Below, piece by piece: positions 59,001 through 64,000 of a stretch of DNA of 64,000 nt. This stretch comes from Durusdinium trenchii (lineage: Eukaryota; Sar; Dinophyceae; Suessiales; Symbiodiniaceae): positions 859,383-923,382 of the forward strand of contig CAXAMN010018779.1 in the NCBI GenBank assembly GCA_963970005.1, read 5' to 3'. Position 1 is the stretch's first letter. Each line of letters opens with the position of its first letter. The notes below the pieces were generated by a model. That model saw nothing but the letters and a program-made list of their open reading frames with translations, was not told the DNA's origin and made no database searches. Made by a program: the position numbers and the translations under genes.

Positions 59001-62000
59001 CTTCCCTTTCGCATCCCGTCAAGTCGTGGAGTTGCTCCCAAGTAACGCCACGAGCAAACGCACTGCCCTAGCAAGACCTCAGGCAGATGCTGTCGAGTTC
59101 ACTGGGTACGTGTCAGCTTAAGGGGGTCAAGATTCAAACATCCGTTGCTCTAGGTCTTGTTTTGAATCACGCAAACACCTCGCATCCATGGATGCATGCT
59201 AAAATTCACCTGTGCTTGTGGTTTGAGACTGAGCTCTCAGCGAGCTAAGCGGAAGGTTCGTACCAGCATCAACCTAAGTAGTAGAAACTACCCAACTAGC
59301 GATGGCCTCCAACATACTAGCGATGGCCTCCACCCTACTTTTTTGATGGCCTCCACCCTAGAGGCGGGGAGATGGGTAGTTAAATCCAAGAAGTCAGGTG
59401 AGCAAAGCAGTAGCATCAATTCCTTCAGAAAGCACACGGCAACAAGGAGAATAAGGAACTATTGTATCAATGTATAATTGAGTGTCCCAACAAAAACTAA
59501 AAACCACATGAATCATGCAAAGGGTTCTGAAGGCGGGGGGAGCATCCTTGCAGCATTGCAGAAACCTGAACTCTTCTGCGTGCGAGCCCAGTAGCTTCCA
59601 AGGTCTACTAAGCAAGCCTACTGCTTAGCCCTTACTATCTTCATTCACGCCCTACCCTACCCTGAAAGAACAAAAAACACCTTTCAAAAAAGAAGGGAAA
59701 CAGAAAAACGCAAGAAAAAAGAAGTAGGAGAGGAAGAAAGCCGGTTTATGATAAGCAAGTCCAGTACTGTACTGGTGTCAATCTTTCCTGCTGGAAAGCT
59801 GGTGACCAACGAGATCCTCCACATTCGCAATACCAACGGACACAGACACAAAATGAAAGAAAGAATTAGACTCACACTCTTCTTCGTTGCTTTTCTTCAG
59901 TCGTTTATGTAGACCTTTCTTTCTTCTCTTTCAATGTTTTTCCTCCACATTCACACGAGAAGCACCACCGAAGCTCAAGCAGGCCATCAAACCCAGTTGC
60001 GAAACTGTGGTGGTAGTCTTTCCTTGTCGTATAGTGTAACTCATGATACAAGTCATGAATTTCATGCAGCAACCCCAGAATGCCAACAAACACCTATTTC
60101 TGCATTCTTTCTCAGAGAGCATTCAATCAGTGCCTTTGCTGCCAAATGTCCAAGCTCTTATCAAACACCGCATGCGTGGTGTTCTAACTAAGATTTGGCT
60201 CGCTGATCTGACGTCCTTCAACCAAGCAACCCCTGCACATACTGGTTCTCCCACCTCACCTGGCCCAGATCAACACTAAGTCTGCGACTGAGTTTCCCAA
60301 GGCTGACAACACAAGTTCTACCTATCCTTGTCATTTAGCCAAGGTGGGAGACCTTCCAAAAGCCAGAGAATGAATGGTCCTCAAGCAACAAATTGCTGTA
60401 GTATATGTTGATGCACATGCATATTCATATACTGTACAAAGAACGCCATTTGGATAGCCATAGTCCACATGCTTCTCCACGCATTGCTGCATTGCTTACT
60501 CTGTTTGGGCAGACCGAAGCCAACTGTGCCTGCGTGAGGATTACATCCACGATGGCAGAGAGCACCAGGAAGCAGTCCAAGCGCACCCAGCTGCCTCAGG
60601 AGACAAATGGCGAATTGAACGAAGTAGGTTCTGGAGCTTTTGAACAGTGAATGCCTACGACTTGTAGTCTTAGCTCTTGCGACTAGCAATCAAATCATGA
60701 TCATTTCATGACCTGAATATGTCTGGCAACCTGAGGACATTTTCCAAAGGGACAAATGAACTGTCCTTTGTCTTGGCAGTGTGCCGATCAAAGCCAAAGC
60801 GAAATTGCACGAAATTACTGCTCTGCAACACAAACTTGAGGTCGCCAATCAAAGTAGCATGTATGCAAAGGCCCTAAGATGCCCTCGTCGTTGCATTCTT
60901 CCAAACAAGACTTACCCTTGAAAACTGCTGCAAGCGAGCTACTCCGCAGAACGGGCAACCTGCGTTGACGATAGTCACAAGAGTACCAGGAGTGGACTCT
61001 TCTCGGCTCATCCTGTGGGAATCCTGTAAAGATATATACTACTTGCTACTACTAGTAATGCCCTTGTTACTAGTAGGGATGCCCTTGTTACTAGTAGCTT
61101 CTTGCTACTAGTAGTAATGCCAGGAGCTACTAGTAGCTTCATGGTACTTGAGCTATATTGGTGTCATATGGTTTCATGAAATCTGGCTTCCTCATGCTTC
61201 CATGTGTGTCCTATCTTTCGCAGAAGACTGCGCTTGGATTTCGATTCTCGGCTGATCAGCTCATGCCTCACTGAAACGCCCATCCAGTGGCTTGACAAAG
61301 GAAAACAGTCAAGAAACTTTTACGCAGAATGTTTGTCAGCGAAGGCAAACACACAGCATCATGGATGCAGACTCTGTTGGTCAATCCCTGCGCGGTGTTG
61401 CTATGCAGCAATGAACAGTACCAACAAGTCCTTCAACCTGCGCGAAGTGCAACTTAACTTTGCCTGTGTGGACCTTTGCAGGTTTCTTTCATCGTCACCC
61501 ATCATTGATATTCATTGCATGTGATTTTAGACCGTTGCTGTCGGATGGAGGCGTTCCTTGGCGCGGGTAGCTACCCAGCAAGCCCACCATCTACAAGTAC
61601 CACGGTTCATGTCACCCTCTCTCATGTGAAAGCACGGCCCCAATGGAGCAGGAAATCCATGGAAATCGCTTTCGGAGAGTCTCCCCTGCCTGAAGACATA
61701 GAAGCGCAGCCCCAGCTCAATGCAATAGACCACCAAGTAGAACCATTCCAAGATGTCGACCCATTCCGGCACCCTGAAAAGCGTTGACGGACTCGTCTTG
61801 ACTCGTTTTGACCCAAGCGCGGCAACCCGTGGGCAACCGTGTCCACCGTTGGAACCTGTCCGTTCCTGCTTCGAAATCGTTTGGTGAAAGATTTGACCAA
61901 GCTGCGGATAACAAACAATTCCTTCCAGGTAGTCTTCGCACACGCACTCAGAACTGCAGCCCAAGGGGATCTTTGCCTGGCATGAGCTTGCAAGTTAATT

Positions 62001-62219
62001 TTTCACATTTGTTGCTTCAGCAGGAAGCATCTTAGCTTTTAGCCGCCCTTTGCCCCGAAGAGCTTCCGATGGCTCCCAAGCAGGACCACTTTTGTCCGGT
62101 GCCAACGGACAGTTGATCACACATTTCGCCTGGGGAAGTCGCCCAAACGGGACAGGCCCACGGAGGCTTGCGCTTGAACTCCAATCGTAATTCCATTGAG
62201 GATGATGACCAGACCAATC
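53033..62219 (-). CDS. voltage-gated cation channel with C-terminal EF-hands (partial model)
   Basis: Single-repeat channel of the Cav/Nav type. Exons: S1 62168-62219 (GLVIILNGITIGVQAQ); S2 from 61773 (PEWVDILEWFYLVVYCIELG then LRFYVF); S3 60530-60590 (WVRLDCFLVLSAIVDVILTQ); S5 about 57122-57200 (FFWTFVMILTLVFIFAALPS); S6 55019-55092 (LVLAIALMNLVTAIMVEGWM); linker exons 54791-54831 (SLAQADEDKEAKK) and 54483-54527 (AYASAKRKKQMERLR); EF-hand 1 54166-54222 (FNELDEDGSGELTMEEI); EF-hand 2 53033-53098 (LDYDGSGTVGTDEF). From S6 to EF-hand 1 all joins keep phase, with GA, GC and GC donors. S4 and the pore loop were not identified, so ion selectivity cannot be read. An extra exon at about 53370-53488 (WLADLKLILSHYMRSNL) lies between the EF-hands and is not explained. 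Calcium sensing by the tail is inferred. Confidence 0.72.
54090..54146 (-). repeat. dispersed CTACTAG repeat at the start of a channel intron
   Basis: GAGGAGCCCCTAGTAGCTTC and TTGTTCCTAGTAGTGTTAC on the minus strand, beginning about 20 bases after the EF-hand 1 exon. A 21-bp-minisatellite relic (GGCCTCCAACCTAATAGC) sits alongside at 54069-54090. Confidence 0.88.
57612..57714 (-). repeat. dispersed CTACTAG repeat within the channel gene span
   Basis: On the minus strand: GACGCTACTAGGGGCTCCTG, GCCATACTACTAGGAGCAAG, AACGCTACTAGGGGGGCTGC, TGGCATCGCTACTAGGAGC. It lies between the S3 and S5 exons of the channel. Confidence 0.92.
57720..60500. other. inferred channel intron sequence; S4 exon not found
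   Basis: On the minus strand this should hold the S4 voltage-sensor exon. A weak candidate near 59800-59840 (VLRMWRISLV) lacks a usable acceptor. Another coding-like piece near 57800-57900 (DILSLEEALAEWSENHPHHG) is unplaced. Three 21-bp-minisatellite relics in reverse orientation lie at 59296-59365. An inverted repeat (TGTGGCTGATATGTGAAAAC and GTTTTCACATATGAGCCACA) lies at 58448-58512. Confidence 0.35.
58448..58512. repeat. hairpin, ~20-bp arms
   Basis: TGTGGCTGATATGTGAAAAC at 58448-58467 pairs with GTTTTCACATATGAGCCACA at about 58493-58512, one mismatch, around a 25-base loop. In a likely intron of the channel gene. Confidence 0.85.
60731..61023 (-). CDS. two well-bordered exons of uncertain gene
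   Basis: Exon 60916-61023 follows CTTTACAG, is open throughout and ends at a perfect GTAAGT donor. It reads MSREESTPGTLVTIVNAG then CPFCGVARLQQFSR. Exon 60731-60822 follows TGTTGCAG and ends at GTTGCC. It reads SSNFVQFRFGFDRHTAKTKD then SFVPLENVL. The first joins the second in phase 0, and the second joins the S3 exon of the channel (60590) in phase to read ENVLSWVRLDCF. That would make an unusually long S2-S3 loop. Alternatively S2 joins S3 directly through a GA donor and these exons are alternative or belong elsewhere. The CPFC motif recalls thioredoxin-fold proteins, but nothing else supports that. Confidence 0.5.
61035..61145 (+). repeat. dispersed CTACTAG repeat
   Basis: GCTACTACTAGTAATGCCC, TTGTTACTAGTAGGGATGCC, TTACTAGTAGCTTCTTGC, TACTAGTAGTAATGCCAGGA. 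It begins 12 bases from the exon at 60916-61023, in the intron between it and the S2 exon. Confidence 0.92.
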
Positions 62220-62282
62220 CTTGGAAATCGTGGCCCGTGATGACAAGCCATCAGCGGACCCTTCATTTGTTGAGAATGTTGA

Positions 62283-62308
62283 GCACAGCACGCACACGCA
62301 CACACACA
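62283..62308. repeat. (CA)n-rich microsatellite
   Basis: ACAGCACGCACACGCACACACACA-type run. A second (AC)n lies at 62584-62608. Confidence 0.9.
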
Positions 62309-62774
62309 ACCATATGGGGGTAGTATGGGGAGTCAGGTAGTCCAACAAACATCTTCTTGTAAACCTGTAGTGCGATTGTTAAAATAGGTCTCCTTTCGCC
62401 AGCCCATACGCTGCATACATCTTGTTGATTCTTGTTGTATGTTTATGTCTGCAGCCTTTCTATCCCTGTCCTATAGCAAAGCTTGTGCAGCCGTGTGATT
62501 TAAGCTTTCTGCGAAAAGCTCAAGTACAAGCTTGCATCGAGATTTTTCAGATGGCCCTCTCATTGGCTTGGTACCCACAAGCAGACACACACACACACAT
62601 ACACACACGAGTAAACAATCAAGGGTACAGCCTTTCATAAGAAGGACCATGAAAGCTTGATTCTGAGACAAAGCAGCTTCGTCGCAAGCCGCCACAATTC
62701 AAGTCAAGGTGCATTGTGTCAAAGCCGCTCCAGACCACAAGGTCATGACACTTTTTCCTGCAACATGTCTTCTG

Positions 62775-62860
62775 GGAACAAGGACGCTACTAGGGGCTCC
62801 TGGCCTTACTACTAGGAACAAGAAGCTACTAGTAACAAAGGATAACAAAGGGCATCGCTT
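62775..62860 (+). repeat. dispersed CTACTAG repeat
   Basis: GGGAACAAGGACGCTACTAG, GGGCTCCTGGCCTTACTACT, AGGAACAAGAAGCTACTAGT, then AACAAAGGGCATCGC. Confidence 0.92.
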
Positions 62861-62939
62861 GTCACGGACTATGCACATCTAGGCTCCGTCCAAAATCGAC
62901 ATTGGCCACTGGATGGCATTGGATTGACTGGTTAAGTAT

Positions 62940-63120
62940 CCCCCCAAATCTAGGAATCAAATGAAGAGTGGGCGGCAGGGGGAGCTTCCTCGAAAGAAGC
63001 ATGAGTTTTCCTGCGTCCATGCTAGTAGCTACTTGTAGGTAGTAGCTACCTAGCCACTACTAGCTACCTACCTGTAGCTACTGCCTACATCACCTCTTAG
63101 CGGCCTACCCCCCCTTTAGA
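62940..63120 (+). repeat. dispersed element rich in TAGCTACCTACC, copy 2
   Basis: Same block order as 16617-16830: CCCAAATCTAGGAATCAAAT, GGCGGCAGGGGGAGCTTCC, GAAAGAAGCATGAG, TTCCTGCGTCCA, TAGCTACCTACCTG array, GCGGCCTACCCCCCC. The GC hairpin of copy 1 is reduced. Confidence 0.85.
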
Positions 63121-63129
63121 AAAGGACCC

Positions 63130-64000
63130 CCCCAGACCTCCCAGGACTCTGGGCGCCTGAAAGGGCCAAAGTTATCAGGATCCAGGCCTTTCCCAGCCTG
63201 GGAGCCCAACGAAATGGCACAGCGCACTGGGACAGCACTGGGACAGCATGTATGTCATGGCATGGCATTGGAACAGAGGAAGTTGGTCGTACAAATTTTT
63301 CGGACGGTTCTTTACATACAAATATGTGAGTGCGCACGCACATTTGGATATGTTCTATGCAGTCAAGATTTGTTCTGTGCAGTTATTGCATCGTCAAAGG
63401 TGTGAGTCCCCGATCGTTTCCCAATGGTTTGGAGCATTCTAGCATATGAATGAAACGCTCTTATAAGTTGTGCAATCGAAGTCATAGCAAATGTTGAGGG
63501 CACTTCATGTGTGTGTATACTGTATACTATATATATGATAATAATTGATAATATGTATGTACAACCATCCTGGAGTAAATGTAGGTAGAGTGTGAACCAC
63601 TCCAAAGACAAGTTTCCTTTTTGGTGTTTGTCCAGATTCTAAACTACTCCAGGGTGACTTGACGTACAGTACTCAGTACATTATGTATATATTATATATT
63701 ATTCATGAGAAAACCCGCCTTCTTCATGGCAGCAACTCGCAGGCCTCGGTAGTGGCTGCTGTTGCAAATGATAAAATCTGCGTGCCAACGTTTGCCGTCA
63801 CTCATAGTGGGATGTAGGGGATGCAAAAGCATCACTTTCCGACCAGTTTGGCTTCCAATACAAAATATTGTGCTACACCGTGCTGTGGATGGGAAGGACC
63901 TGGACCTGGATCGACCTTTTCTTTAAGTTAGAGGCGAGATGCCAATTCCTTCCTGCAGGACCTCTCCTCGATCAATTTCTTGGTCTTCCGCCTTTCTCTC
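63130..64000. other. no supported gene
   Basis: Frames at 63116-63611 on both strands lack motifs. AT-rich stretches occur at 63520-63560 and 63680-63700. Upstream exons of the channel (N-terminal cytoplasmic part) should lie in or beyond this region on the minus strand but were not recognised. Confidence 0.4.

Noticed and set aside
60916-61011. Thioredoxin or glutaredoxin gene based on CPFC
   Set aside because: The rest of the fold is absent from neighbouring exons, and phase links it to the channel's S3 exon.
1-64000. tRNA, rRNA, CRISPR array and dinoflagellate spliced-leader relics
   Set aside because: Looked for by eye. No cloverleaf with the conserved TTCGA loop, no rRNA core sequence, no spaced identical repeats with unique spacers, and no CCATTTTGGCTCAAG-like stretch was seen. 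A covariance-model search would be decisive.

Overview
This window is nuclear DNA from a eukaryote, most likely a dinoflagellate of the Symbiodiniaceae type. Five things point there. Genes are broken into many short exons. All supported genes lie on the minus strand, as expected for unidirectional gene clusters. Many introns read best with GC, and some with GA, donor dinucleotides. The window is crowded with short dispersed and tandem repeats. The recognisable proteins (single-domain voltage-gated channel with EF-hands, CRAL-TRIO protein, KDEL receptor, large lineage-specific proteins) also fit. No spliced-leader relic, rRNA, tRNA or CRISPR array was seen. The species is inferred, not proven.

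Layout. 1-476 is a 21-bp minisatellite. 2013-5660 holds an almost complete KDEL receptor (ERD2) gene, rebuilt exon by exon with every reading phase matching. 8713-9409 holds the 3' end of an unrecognised gene. 9577-11472 holds a near-identical 390-bp duplication around (GA)n and older tandem repeats. 12-26 kb is mostly repeats plus a few isolated exon candidates (17277-17643 is the best). 27417-28722 holds the last four exons of a SEC14-like CRAL-TRIO gene. The first four recognised exons of the same gene lie at 46858-49154, beyond a 10-N assembly gap. Between these halves lie three other minus-strand genes: 29929-34152 (helical protein with a CxxC start), 34603-40002 (large protein with an HMG-box-like segment and a C-terminal membrane segment) and 40149-43857 (C5-cytosine-methyltransferase-like). 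53033-62219 holds a voltage-gated ion channel with S1, S2, S3, S5, S6 and two EF-hands. The last 1.8 kb shows only repeats and AT-rich sequence.

How the parts relate. The KDEL receptor returns ER residents from the Golgi. The CRAL-TRIO protein should bind or move a lipid. The channel should admit cations and sense calcium. There is no sign of a shared pathway beyond co-orientation. A dispersed repeat family built on the palindrome CTACTAGTAG sits inside introns of at least three of these genes, and one copy is a foldback element.

Most exon boundaries here come from reading splice signals, phase and family motifs by eye. Entries state where phase closes exactly and where it does not.
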